Assembly: GCA_963556145.1 (NCBI GenBank)
Contig: OY744468.1
Location: 1,798,001 to 1,862,000, forward strand
Length of the DNA stretch: 64,000 nucleotides
Origin: Hygrocybe punicea
Lineage: Eukaryota > Basidiomycota > Agaricomycetes > Agaricales > Hygrophoraceae
Reading direction: 5' to 3'
The notes under the pieces are model-generated. The model saw only the letters and a list, made by a program, of their open reading frames with translations, had not been told where the DNA came from and did not search any database. Below, one piece after another: positions 44,450 to 55,927 of the stretch. The translations under genes were made by a program, and so were the position numbers. Each line of letters starts with the position of its first letter. The stretch's first letter is position 1.

Positions 44450-46108
44450 TGCAGCAAGAGCTGGACGCTGGTCAACCCAATGCTGCAGGGAGAGCTGGGC
44501 CAGGGTCAACCCATTTCTGCAGCAAAAGCTGGGCATGGCAACGCAGTGCTGGAGCAATAGCCAGACCCTGGTGAACCCAAGCCTGCCCCATCAGTGGGTC
44601 CAGGATCAACCCAATGGTGCAGAACGAGCTGTGCCCCTGGCAACCTATCCTGCAGCAAGTGCTGGACCTGGGTCAACCCAGTGCTGCAGCAATAGCTAGG
44701 CTGAGGTCAACCCAATGCTGTGGCAATAGCTGGGCCCAGGTCGACCTGGGGCTGCAGCAAGAGCTGGGGCCAGGTCAACCCAATCCTGCAGCAATAGCTG
44801 GCCCAGGTCGACCCAATGTTGCAGCAATAGCTGGGCCCAGGTCGACCTGGTGCTGCAGCAATAGCTGGATCCTGGTCAACCCAAGCCCTGCAGCAGGTGC
44901 TGGACCTGGGTCCACCTAATGCTGCAGCAATAACTGGCCCTGGGTTGACCCGGTGCTGCAGCAAGAGCTGGGGCCAGGTCAACCCAGTGCTGCAGCAATC
45001 GCTGGCTCCCGGTCAACCCAAGCCCTGCAGCAGGTGCTGGACCTGGGTCAACCCAGTGCTGCAGCAATAGCTGGACCCTGGTCAACCTACCCTGCAGCAT
45101 GTGCCGGGCCAGGGTCAACCAAGTGCTGCAGCAATAGCTGGATCCTGGTCAACCCAAGCCCTGCAGCAGGTGCTGGACCTGGGTTGACCCAATGCTGCAA
45201 CAAGAGCTGGACCTGGGGTGACCCAATGCTGCAGCAAGAGCTGGGCCCAGGTCGACCTGGGGCTGCAGCCAGAGCTGGGGCCAGGTCAACCCAATGCTGC
45301 AGCAAGAGCTGGGACCAGGTCGACCCAATGCTGCAGCAATATCTGGCCCAGGTCAACCCAATGCGGCAGCAATAACTGGGCCCAGGTCGACCTGGTGCTG
45401 CAGCAATAGCTGATCCTGGTCAACCCAAGCCCTGCAGCAGGTGCTGGACCCGGGTCAACCCAGTGCTGCAACAATAGCTGGGCCCAGGTCAACCCAATGC
45501 TGCAGCAATCGCTGGGCCCAGGTTGACCCTGTGCTGCAGCAAGAGCTGGGACCAGGTCAACCCCATGCTGCAGCAATAACTGGCCCTTGGTTGACCCAGT
45601 GCTGCAGCAAGAGCTGGGGCCAGGTCAACCCCATGCTGCAGTAATAACTGGCCCTTGGTTGACCCGGTGCTGCAGCAATCGCTGGACCCCAGTCACCCCA
45701 CCCTCCAGCAAGTGCTGGGCCCTAGTCAACCCAGTTCTGCAGCAACAGCTGCATCTAGGTCAACCCCAGCCTGCAGCAAGAGCTGGACTGGGGTCAACCC
45801 AATGCTGCAACAATAACTGCAGCCAGGTCAACCCACATGGCTTGAACAGCTGGGCCTGGGTCAACCCAACCATCCTGGAATAGCTGCCCTGGGTTAACCG
45901 ACTCCATGGCAGAGCTGACACCAGGTTGACCCAACCAGCCAGCCTTGACCAGCAAGAGCTGTACCTGGGTCAACCTACCACACCACATTTCCCCAGCAAG
46001 TGCTGTCTTTTGGGTTAACCTACCCCCCCAGCAAGCAACTGCGCTATGTGTACCTACCTTTTGCAACTATATCTGTGATTGGGTTAACAAAAACGACTGG
46101 GTCTACTG
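44450..46108. repeat. Right-arm minisatellite, GGGTCAACCC core
   Basis: Reverse complement of the left arm (39440-41040) over most of its length. It has some units added or lost, including a segment of about 70 bp near 45905-45975 that is missing from the left arm. Confidence 0.9.
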
Positions 46109-46454
46109 CAGCCCAGACAAGAACACCATGGCCACCTCAGTAAACCCAACGGGCGCGGACCACAACGGTCCTGGTGAGGATAGCGGAAACGGCACGCGAC
46201 GCTGGGGAAAAAGATGCGCCAGATGGCAATGACAAGGACACAGACAGCCTGCCGACGAGGACGGAGACGGCCAGCCACGGGACGACAGGACGATGGAGAC
46301 GACGACGACCAACCAGGGGACGACGGCGAAGGAAACGACAAGCCCAGAGATGGGGACGACGGGGACAGGGACAGGGATGACGACGACAGGACGACGACGA
46401 GAACGGGGGATGACAACAGGGCGGGGACGACGACGACGGGACGAAGATGACGAC

Positions 46455-47597
46455 TAGTGTTGGGGAAGTTCGGTCTCAGACCGACCCAAACCCGGTTTAG
46501 ACCAAACCGAAACTGCCAATTTCGGTTTCGGTTTGGGAAATTTCGGCTGAGACCGAAGCGTTCAGTCTCCGGTTTGGAGCTTTGGCCGCGGGCCAAAACG
46601 GTTTCAAACTCAGTTTGAATCGCAAACCGACAGTACTTGGCTGACTTCGAAAGTCACCCAAATTCACCAACCCCCACCAACAACACCCCCGATGTACGCC
46701 AAACGAGGATGATGGAGCACCCGAGGTTGACAAAACGGGTGGAGGGGTACTCCCTGCCGCCCTCGTATGTTTTTTATTTATATTTATTCAAACTTAACTA
46801 ACACATTAACACATTACAGGTTGACGCACACCACCATCACCACCATCACCACCACCACGACGGCAACGACAGCGACTGCCACCATGACGGCCACAACCAC
46901 GACAGCAGCGATCAACGCCGCACCGGACACGCCAACGCCTCCAACGCGCGCGCACGCAAACGAACGTGAACGGGGTGGAGTGGCACTTGTCGAGCAGCGG
47001 GGGGTGGTGCATCCACCCCCGCTCCTTCGTGGTACGTATTTTTATTGATTTTTTCACTGATTTTATTTGTATATCACAGAATACCATCACCACCATGCAA
47101 CACTACCACCATCACCACCACGCAACACCAACACCACCGAGGAAGGCCAACGTGGGGTCAACCCGGCCGTCGTCGCGTGCACAACGCATATGACGCATGG
47201 GGCACCACCACCACCATCACGCGTCCATCGAAAATGGTCAACCCGCCACCGCGTGTACAACGCGTGTGATGCGTCAGGACACCCATGGAGAGGCCCGCGT
47301 GTGGCTCAATGCCGGCGCAGGGTGTGCCAGCACCCCAGCACCCCAATCCCACCTTGCAAGCAGGCTGGCCACGTCAATTGACGTGCGCAGCACTGTTGCA
47401 AGGTCAGAATGGTGCAGGGGGACTGGCCACTAGCCAAACGCGGTTCAGACCGCGTTTGGACCGAAACCGAACTGATGCAAACCATTTGCATCGGTTTCAG
47501 TCCGGTTTGGACATTTTGGGGTGGAAACCGGACCATTCGGTTTCCAGTTTGGGCAAAAAGGCCCCAAACCAGACCAAACCGAACTTCCCCAACACTA
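46455..47597. mobile_element. 1.1-kb hAT-like non-autonomous element
   Basis: Perfect 20-bp terminal inverted repeats TAGTGTTGGGGAAGTTCGGT / ACCGAACTTCCCCAACACTA, with CGGTTT-rich subterminal repeats on both sides. The flanks share only ACGAC (46450-46454, 47598-47602) in a GAC-repeat context, so the target duplication is ambiguous; hAT elements usually make 8 bp. The interior has exon-like blocks: GATGGAGCACCCGAGG, a T-rich GT..ACAG intron (about 46763-46819), a CACCAC-rich stretch, and a second T-rich intron (about 47030-47087). There is no hAT transposase. It sits in the GAC-rich exon of the 10.5-kb element. Confidence 0.65.
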
Positions 47598-47660
47598 ACG
47601 ACAACAAAGACAAAGATGAAGACGAGGACGGAGACGGGGACAGGGACGAGGACGACAGAG

Positions 47661-47930
47661 GTATGTACATGCCACCCCCCCTCCCCTCTCTCCTCCTCCC
47701 TCTCCCTCTCCCTCTCCCTGCTGCCCGTCCCTCCTCTTCCTTCTCCCACTCCCTTCTCCCACTCCTTCTTCCACTCCCACTCCCACTCCCACTCCCTTCT
47801 CCCTTCTCTCACCCCCCTTCCCTTCTCTCACCCCCCCTCCCTCCTCCCACCCCCTTGTCCCACCCCCACCCCCACCCTCTTCCTCCTCCCACCACCTCCC
47901 ACCTCTCACCACCAGACCACCACCACCAGC
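47661..47930 (+). repeat. Polypyrimidine tract after GTATGTACAT
   Basis: Begins at a splice-donor-like AGAG/GTATGTACAT and continues as CCCTCTCCC/CCCACTCCC repeats for 260 bp. Equivalent tracts lie at 41510-41755, 43800-43995, 59690-59880 and 62075-62340, and a purine version at 35135-35340. Confidence 0.8.
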
Positions 47931-48289
47931 CATATTTAATTATTTAATTATGTATTTAGATAAAATAATCATTTAATGTATATTTTCACTTAAGTAATAT
48001 TGAGGTATTGCTATTCGTATGAGGTATGTATTTATTTGGAATTGAGTAATATTAAATAAAAAAAGCACCATATTCCAAGTTGGGTAATTTCTGATTTTGG
48101 CATATAAGTAGCTCCTGTAATGGCTGATGATAAAACTGAGATATTGTGCATTTCCAAAATAATAATTTTGTAATTTTGCTATTCTCTGTGCTTTTAATAA
48201 TTCTATTTCATTATATTACAAGAAAATGGTTAACTGCCCACTGGCAACTGCCAGAAGAAAGTGAACTGCACCCCCTAGAAGAAACTGAC

Positions 48290-49035
48290 CATTCAGTAGC
48301 TACTGCTCTGAGTTAAACTGGGGGTCCAGCAACTGCTACACCTGGTTAAACTGGAGGTACAGTAGCTGCTGCTCCAAGTTAAACTGGAGGTGCAGCGGGT
48401 GCTGCACCTAGTTAAACTGAGGGTGCAGCAAATGCTGCACCTGGTTAAACTGACCATCCAGTAGCTACTGCTCCAAGTTAAACAGGGGGTCCAGCAACTG
48501 CAGCACCTGGTTAAACTGGAGGTACAGCAGCTGCTGCTCTGAGTTAAACTGGAGGTGCAGCAAGTGCTGCACCTGGTTAAACTGACCATCCAGCAGCTAC
48601 TGCTATGAGTTAAACTGGATGTCCAGCAAGTGCTGTATCTGGTTAAACTGAGCAATCAGTAGCAACTGCTCCGAGATAAACTAGACATCCAGCAAATGCT
48701 GCACCTGGTTAAACTGAGGGTACAGCAACTGCTGCAGATGGTTAAACTGACCATCCAGTAGCTACTGCTCAAAGTTAAACTGCCAATGCAGTAAATAGTG
48801 CACACAGTTTAACTAAGCTCACAGTAACAACTGGGCTGGGTTTAACTGAGCTTTACAGTGAACTGAAGGCCTTAGCACTGCTGTCTAAAGTTTAACTGAA
48901 CCTACCAGTAATTGCTAGGCCGAGTTTAACTGTATTGCAGCAGGCACTGTCTGGGAGTTTAACTTAAGCCCCAGCTACTAGTGCAGATAGTACACCTAAC
49001 TTTCGTACCTTAACTGGGGTTCAGTTAACTAAAAC
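48290..49035. repeat. Right-arm minisatellite, AGTTAAACTG core
   Basis: Units of 30-45 bp: GAGTTAAACTGG, AGGTNCAGCARCTGCTGC, then ACCTGGTTAAACTG. This arm is about twice as long as the left arm (38567-38905), so repeats have expanded or contracted. Confidence 0.85.
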
Positions 49036-49280
49036 CACAGGGACCACTGTTTATCTCTATGTCCCTCGTCACCCGACACCCGACCCGCCGTACCCGACAT
49101 TGTCGGCTTCGTCGGCTTTGACTGGTCTCGATAGATTTCAGTAGTTTACATGGCAGCTTCTTACCATTTATATCCTATCATCTTACTGAAGCTCGCTAGA
49201 CTATTCCTAGTCACTTTCACGCTGACCCCCACAGGCTTAGGATTACTATTCCGCAGCCACCCCGACCTCGCCTTTACATC

Positions 49281-49297
49281 TGGAGCTCACCGCGAGG
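49281..49297 (+). promoter_or_regulatory. Primer binding site of the Gypsy element
   Basis: TGGAGCTCACCGCGAGG two bases after the 5' LTR end (49278). It is complementary to a tRNA 3' end ending in CCA; the tRNA is not identified. A near-copy occurs in the 2.2-kb non-autonomous element at 7483-7499. Confidence 0.65.
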
Positions 49298-49824
49298 AAT
49301 AGTCTAGCACCACCATAGCTTGCTCTTCCCGTATCCCTCCCTCTGACCGTCGTCTTCGAGATCTTCCTGGAAGAACTCTTCAACAAGAACTCTCTTTAGC
49401 TGCCTTCGACCCGACAATTGACGACGACTTCTTCCAGCTAGTACCCGACCACCTCGCTCAACATAACAATCTCCCGCTCATCTCAGGGTCAAATACCCCC
49501 CTATATCTATCATCCGACAGTCTCGAATCGGTTGATATACTGATAATTACCATAACACCCGACTCATCCGATCTCAGTTTGACACCCGCATCGCCTACAT
49601 CCCCGACTTTGACCTCGTTAGAACCCCCGTCCACGTCTTCACTCTCGACATCAAAAACTCCATCATCGTCATCGTCTCCGTCTTCACTCTCGACATTGAA
49701 AACTCCGTCATCGTCATCGTCCCCATCTTCGTCTTCGTCCACGCCGTCATCATCCACGTTACCCGACCCGCTCATCGTACACCCAACAACCGCTTCATTG
49801 ACATCTCAGCGCCTTTCACCCACA

Positions 49825-52074
49825 ATGACTTCGACCACCGGATCCTCGACTGCTACCGTTCCCCATGTTACTCCTCGACAGATGCCTGCTCGCAGTCACT
49901 CCACAGCCCTGACCTTCGACAGGAACCCGCTCAATTTAAACCGCTTCTTCGAAGAAGTCGAGATACTTGCTGCCAATGCTGCTCTCGACGACGCAGGACG
50001 CATTAAGCATAGTCTGCGCTACGCGTCGCTTAGCGACTACGAGCTTTGGGCGAGTTTACCTAGCGCGACCGGCGTTGATTATACCACATTCAAAAGGAGC
50101 GTACTCGTGCTATACCTGGGCACGGAAGACGATCACCGGTACACTAAGGCGGATCTCGACCGTCTTACGCACACCCAAACCGCTTACGGTATACGTACCC
50201 ACGCCAAACTTGGCGAATATTACCATGAGTTCATTCGGATCTCAGGATTCCTCTTAGACAAGGGTCGAATCTCTCCTCGAGAACGCAACATCGTGTATGA
50301 GAACGGCTTCCATCTCGAGCTTAAAAAGGACATCAAAACCCGTCTGCAGTACCAAAAACCAAACCATTTCCATAGCGACCCTTACGACTTCCAGGACTTC
50401 CACAATTGCGCCCACTTCCTGCTGGCCGGAACCACGGCCGAACCGTCCACCGTCTCTCATCTATCGTCAACATCGCCTGCCGCCATCCGGTACTCGACTC
50501 CAATGGAATCCGCCACCCACTACCTGCCACCCGCTTGCTATGACCCGGTCGTTCCTAAAGTGGAACCGGTCAAACCTAACGTATCCGACCTATTTCGTCT
50601 CATTTCGCAACAACTCGCCGTCCTCACGCAAGCCCTCACTGAACGTAACAACCCCCCAAAGCCTTGTGCAAATCGGGCTGAGCCAACCACCACGGGACAG
50701 GGTTTCACCAATTTCAATTGCCTCTTTTGCGACGACCCGTTCCATCGTATACGCGATTGTCCCATCTGCGAGCAGTACACGCGAGACGGGATATGCCGCA
50801 AGAATGAGCATGGCCACATCGTATTGCCTAATAGAATGTATCTTCCAAAGGCTATCGTCAGCAAAAACATGAAGGATCACTTCGACGCGTGGCACGCACA
50901 GAACCCCGGCAACCGCGCTCCCCCTGCTTGCAACCACACAGAACCATTCCAACGCGACCTGCCACCTCATGTCAAAACTAACTTTGTCTCTGCCGTCGAA
51001 GTACCGACTTACGAACCTGAAGTCACCACCGAGTACGCCGACATCTTTCAGTCTACGATGTCCAACATCGACAACGACAACGAACAAATTAAGGTTCTGG
51101 AAGCCGAAGTACAGCAGCTTCGTAAACGGGTTAGATTCGAGGGTGTAGAAATCCCCTCAAAAGCGAAAGGCAAGTCTAGAGAGACGTATCCCAATCCGCC
51201 TGCCGCTTCCATGTCCGTACCCGTCACGAAACCGGCCGAGAAAACGTCTACCAGACCTGTCAACGAGCAGCCGATCACCATAGTCCCCCCTTCGAACACG
51301 CGGCTGACCGAGCCGACCGCCTTCGTGCCGCGCACTCCCCAGAACCTTCCCGCATCGCACCCCCAGTACCGCTACCAGGCCCCCATTGAAGATCCCAGTA
51401 TCGCCAAATCCATCATCGACCGCGCGCTCGATTCTCAAGTCTGCATTTCGCAACGAGAACTTTTAGCCATGTCGTCCGACGCCCGCCGTCATATGAAGGA
51501 CCTCACTACTTCGAAAAAGGTCACCGCCGAGAGTAACAACGTCGAGGTCTTCCATTTTCACGCACCTGAAATCCCTACCCACGCCTGCCAACATTGTCAG
51601 GAAAATGTCCCGCTCATTGTCGGCAGGGACTCAGTCCCTCTTCGTGCGGTCTACCCGCTCATCAACGGCAAGTTCGTATTCGAGTGCGTCCTCAACAACG
51701 GTTCCATGATCATCGGCATGCGACGCGATATTTGGGAGAAACTCGGTTACGGCCTCCAAAACATGAAGATGCGGATGCAGTCAGCAAACAAGAGCGACAA
51801 CGATACCCTCGGCCGGATCGCCAATCTCAAATTTACTTTCGGCGACGTCGATCTTTTCCTCCAAGTCCAAGTCGTCGACGACGCCCCCTACGAGATCCTC
51901 ATCGGCCGCCCATTCTTCACGCTTTCCGAAGCCCTTACAAAGGATTATAAAAATGGAGAACAACAAGTCACGATCACGGATCCAAACACCGGCGCCGTCG
52001 TCACCTTGCCCACCATCGAGCACAACCAAAAGAACCGACGAGAGCGGTCCGACACCGGAAAGCCGGATTTTTAG
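49825..52074 (+). pseudogene. Gypsy gag-protease polyprotein (protease inactivated)
   Basis: The frame is open from at least 49579; the first ATG is 49825. A Ser/Thr-rich start leads to a gag-like region (FDRNPLNLNRFFEEVE, DYELWASLP). A zinc knuckle CLFCDDPFHRIRDC (C-x2-C-x4-H-x4-C) is at 50719-50760, near residue 299. A retropepsin-like domain from 51640 to 51960 has VYPLINGKFVFECVLNNGSM and ILIGRPFF. The catalytic D-S/T-G triad reads N-N-G (51694-51702), so the catalytic Asp is lost by a G-to-A type change. The frame stops at 52072-52074. Pol lies in the -1 frame and its open frame overlaps this end, which fits a frameshift-fusion design. Confidence 0.8.
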
Positions 52075-52157
52075 AAGTCGAGGACCTGGAGATACCTCTC
52101 GGGAAGGACGCACCGGGAGATGAGAAGCCGCCACTTGAAAGTGACCACACCTATACC

Positions 52158-55100
52158 ATGAACTATGCTTCCCTTTTGCCGTTTCCCCTAGAAGAGGACT
52201 TATGTTTTTCTATCGATTTAGATTTCTCTTTGTCTCAGCCTCAGACTGCCGCCCAGTACATTTCATTGTTGACCGATGTACAAAATCAGCTATGTACTAC
52301 CGATACCCTTCCTTCGTCTTGTTCCGTCTCCGCTCCCGCGTCACCTATTTCGTCTTCACATATTTGTAACAAAGCCTCTACTGAACACGCTACTTATATC
52401 TCGTATACCACCCCCCCTACCAGGGACCTAAAAGGAGTCGTTACCAAGAAAAAGTATAAGAAGGTAGCCGATCGTATCCGCCCAATTTCTACCACTCTCC
52501 CCAACGAATACCGTATCATACGTGAGATCACTGGCGACCCGCTAGCCAATTTACCCACGCTCCCGACTCACCCGCCCAACTTTACACCCGGCACCCGCTA
52601 TACCCAGGAACGACATGACGTGATGCTGATGAACCCGGATGGATTCCTTTGGCCTGAGGAAGAAAAACTTGGCCACCATATCATCAAAATGCAAGAAGCC
52701 GCTTTCACCTGGAACGAATCTGAGAAAGGGCAGTTCAATACGGACTACTTCCCGCCAATCCACATTCCCACCGTACCGCACGACCCATGGGTCCATCACA
52801 ATATCCCAATCCCACCCGGTATCCTTAACGAAGTCATCGGCATTATCAAAGACAAAATTAACGCCAGTACCTATGAACCCTCAAATTCGTCATACCGCTC
52901 CTGCTGGTTCTGCGTTTTGAAAAAGGATGGGAAGTCCCTTCGACTCGTCCACGATCTACAGTCGCTTAACACCGTCACTATCCGCGATCCTGCTGTACCG
53001 CCCATGACCGAGCACTTGGCCGAGGCCTTTGGCGGCCACTCTTGATACGCTTCCTTCGACCTCTTCGTCTCTTTCGACCAACGCCTCGTCCACCCCTCGT
53101 CTCGGGACTATATGACCTTTCAGTCTCCACTCGGAACGCTTCGACTTACGTGGATCGCCATGGGATACACAAATTCCCCGCAGATCCTACACGGTGACTC
53201 CACATACATCCTCCGTGACGAAATCCCTCATCTTGCCGTTCCGTATATGGACGATATTCCCGTCAAAGGGCCTCCAACCCACTACGAGCAACCCGACGGT
53301 ACATACAAGACCATACCCGAGAACCCGGCAATCCGACGTTTCATTTGGGAGCACTTCCAAGGCGTCAACCGCGTCATCCAGCGTTTCTGCTATGTCGGCG
53401 GTACCTTCAATGGCAAGAAACTCGAGTTGTGTCGACCCTCAGTCATTGTTGTCGGCCACCGATGCACATACGAAGGAAGAGTAGCCGACGACTCCAAAGT
53501 ACAGAAGATTCGCGATTGGCCACTGCCGACCAACCCTACTGAAGTTCGCGCCTTTCTCGGTATCTGCGGCGTCTTGCGTATTTTTATCAAGGACTTCTCA
53601 CTCCACTCCCGACCCCTCGTCTGTCTTACCCACAAAGGTATACCCTTCGAATTCGGTGAAGAAGAAGAGACCGCCGTCGACTACCTCAAAAATGCCGTCA
53701 TTTCATCGCCAGCGCTGCGCGCTATCGATTACATGTGTGAATGGGAAGTGATTCTTGCCATTGATTCATCTGTCCTTGGAGTCGGCTTCGTTCTCATGCA
53801 AATCCACGCTGACGGAAAACGTTATCCGAATCGCTTTGGTTCAATATCGTGGAACGAACGTGAAGCCCGATACTCCCAGTCCAAGCTCGAACTCTACGGC
53901 CTCTTCAGGGCCCTCCGCGCCTACCGGATTTTCATTATCGGCGTCCGCAACCTCACTGTTGAAGTCAATGCGAAGTACATAAAAGGGATGCTCAACAACC
54001 CTGACATTCAGCCCAATGCAACGATCAACCGATGGATAGCTGGTGTGCTCTTATTTGATTTTAGACTCGTTCACGTACCCGCTTCCGCACACGGTGCACC
54101 CGATGGACTCTCCCGACGCCCCTGCGCTGCAGAAGACCCCGAGGAGATCAACGACTCCGACGATTGGCTCGACCACTCCTACGGTTTCTTTATGGAAGTC
54201 GTCAACTACCGACCCGTCCCCATACCGTCTATACCGATTGCCGTATGCGGCCGATGCCGTGCCACAGCCGACCGACTCCACGAGTTACCCGCCGTCCTCA
54301 TCTACACAAATCAGGAAGCCGTTTCTGACATACCGCGATCCGATAAAGCCCGCACGGCCGACGTTCATCTTGCCCTCGTCGAGACTTGGTTACGAGATCT
54401 AACCCGACCCGTGAACCTCACGGACGAAGAATACTGTCTGTTCTTACGATACGCCCTTGAATTCTTCGTCACCGATAACAAGCTTTGGCGCAAAGACCGT
54501 CACGGAAAACACAAACTTGTCATACCGCCCGACTGCCGGCTTCAGTTACTCAAAGACGCTCACGACTCTCTCGGCCATAAAGGCATATTCTCCGTCCGCG
54601 CACGGCTACTCAACCGTTTCTGGTGGCCGCACCTCGACCACGACGTTAAGTGGTACGTCCAGTCTTGCCATCAGTGCCAAGTACGGCAAATGCGTTATCA
54701 TCACATTCCGCCCACCGTCGCTACACCGGCCTCACTATTTTGTAAAGCGTATGTCGACACAATGTTTATGCCACGATCCGGCGGCTATCGATACATCGTC
54801 CAAGCCCGTTGCTCCCTGTCCGCCTACCCTGAGTTCCGCATGTTACGCCACGAGACTGGCTCCACCATTGTCACGTTCTTGTTCGAAGACATCTTATGCT
54901 GTTGGGGCGCTCTCGAAAAAATCGTCACCGACAACGGCAAGCCGTTCGTAGAAGCGCTCAACTATCTCGCCTCCCGCTACGGTATCCGGCACATCCGCAT
55001 TTCGCCCTATAACTCACAAGCAAACGGACCTGTTGAGCGTCGCCACCTAGATGTCCGGGAGGCCATTATGAAAAGTTGTGACGGAGATGAAAAGAAATGG

Positions 55101-55722
55101 CACACTGTAACCCACTCTGTATTTTGGGCCGAACAGGTCACGACACAAAAGCCTCGGATACTCGTCCTACTACATCGCACACGGAGTAGAACCGCTTTTT
55201 CCATTCAATTTTGCCGAAGCTACGTACATGGTTCCGACGCAAGATACGATGTCTACGACCGACCTCATAGTCATCCGCGCCCGACAACTTCGTAAACAAG
55301 AAGCCGACCTCAATCGGGTCAAAGAAAAGCTTACCAAATCTCGGCTCGCGTCCACCCGGCAATTCGAGCAGAAATACGCCAACACGATCAAAGTTTACGA
55401 CTTCAAACCCGGTAACCTCGTTCTCGTCCGAAATTCACGTATCGAAATGTCTCTCGATCGTAAAGCAAAACTGCGGTATTTTGGACCCATGGTTGTCATC
55501 AGGAAAACAGAAGGCGGATCCTACATACTCGCCGAACTCGACGGTGCGGTTTCTAAATCTCGATTTGCCGCTTTCCGAGTCTAACCCTACCACGCCCGCT
55601 CAAAAATATCGATACCGTTGGACGACTTCTTACAATACCCCGATGCCGACGATACCGATTCAAACGATCTTGATGATCCAACGTACCCGCCCTCTATAGA
55701 CTCCTCACCCAACGACGATTAA
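52158..55722 (+). pseudogene. Gypsy pol: RT, RNase H, integrase
   Basis: Order: linker; RT (WFCVLKKDGKSLRLVHDLQ.LN at 52905; a TGA at 53043-53045 where relatives have Cys; FQSPLGTLRLTWIAMGYTNSP; YMDD at 53244-53255); RNase H (LAIDSSVLGVGFVLM, QSKLELYGL, then VEVNAKYIKGM with Asn at 53967-53969 where Asp is expected). Integrase follows, with HHCC (GHKGIFSVRARL, CHQCQVRQ) and a D,D35E core: Asp 54756, Asp 54930, Glu 55035, spacing 58 and 35. A frameshift occurs near 55145. The frame resumes as LGYSSYYIAHGVEPLFPFNF and a GPMVVIRKTEGGSYILAELDG tail. A TAA at 55582-55584 precedes the final PYHARSKISIPLDDF.., ending at 55720-55722. Integrase core residues are intact, but the protein is not. Confidence 0.87.
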
Positions 55723-55927
55723 GCATTTCATTTATATTCTGTCCACGTTATACCCCCATTTTATTTAGTTCCTCTTAGTTTTCTAACGATATGACGAATG
55801 ATGCGAATAGTCCTATGTCTTCGGGAGCCGATCGGCTTTCCTTAGCTGAGTGAACAAGCTGACACGTCTTTTATGTACACGATATTTTATATATATATAC
55901 ACAACGGGCTCGTTATTTTTGTCTATC

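Larger units (their letters stand above)
39440..46108 (-). mobile_element. 6.7-kb giant palindromic element (GGGTTGACCC type), copy 1
   Basis: Terminal inverted repeats CAGTAGACCCAGTCRTTTTG.. and ..CAAAACGACTGGGTCTACTG (one end with a small change), with an exact 7-bp duplication CAGCCCA at 39433-39439 and 46109-46115. The arms (39440-41755 and 43797-46108) are near-perfect reverse complements. Each has a minisatellite of about 1.6 kb, an AT-rich segment of about 400 bp and a polypurine/polypyrimidine tract. The centre (41762-43796) holds two outward-facing, intron-containing GAC-rich units around an AT-rich core. It is inserted in the exon of the 10.5-kb element and is the reverse orientation of copy 2 (58209-63809). 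No transposase, so non-autonomous. Confidence 0.85.
38554..49049 (+). mobile_element. 10.5-kb inverted-repeat element (AGTTTAACT type), host to two further insertions
   Basis: The left end CAATAGTCCAGG..GGTTTTAGTTAA and the inverse of the right end, CAGTGGTCCCTGTGGTTTTA.., align as imperfect terminal inverted repeats. The 7-bp duplication TTTATCT lies at 38547-38553 and 49050-49056; uninterrupted LTR sequence (58065-58071) has one copy. Both arms carry AGTTAAACT/AGTTTAACT minisatellites (38567-38905, 48290-49035). Between them are a central AT-rich segment, the conserved block (39226-39256), an intron, and a GAC-rich exon cut by insertions at 39440-46108 and 46455-47597. A polypyrimidine tract (47661-47930) and an AT-rich segment (47935-48235) follow. 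Without the insertions it would be about 2.7 kb. No transposase. Confidence 0.8.

Noticed and set aside
38554..49049. Calling the 10.5-kb element a standard hAT because of its CAGTGGTCC-like end
   Set aside because: The duplication is best read as 7 bp (TTTATCT). The 8-bp reading needs asymmetric ends, and the two related elements give unambiguous 7 bp.
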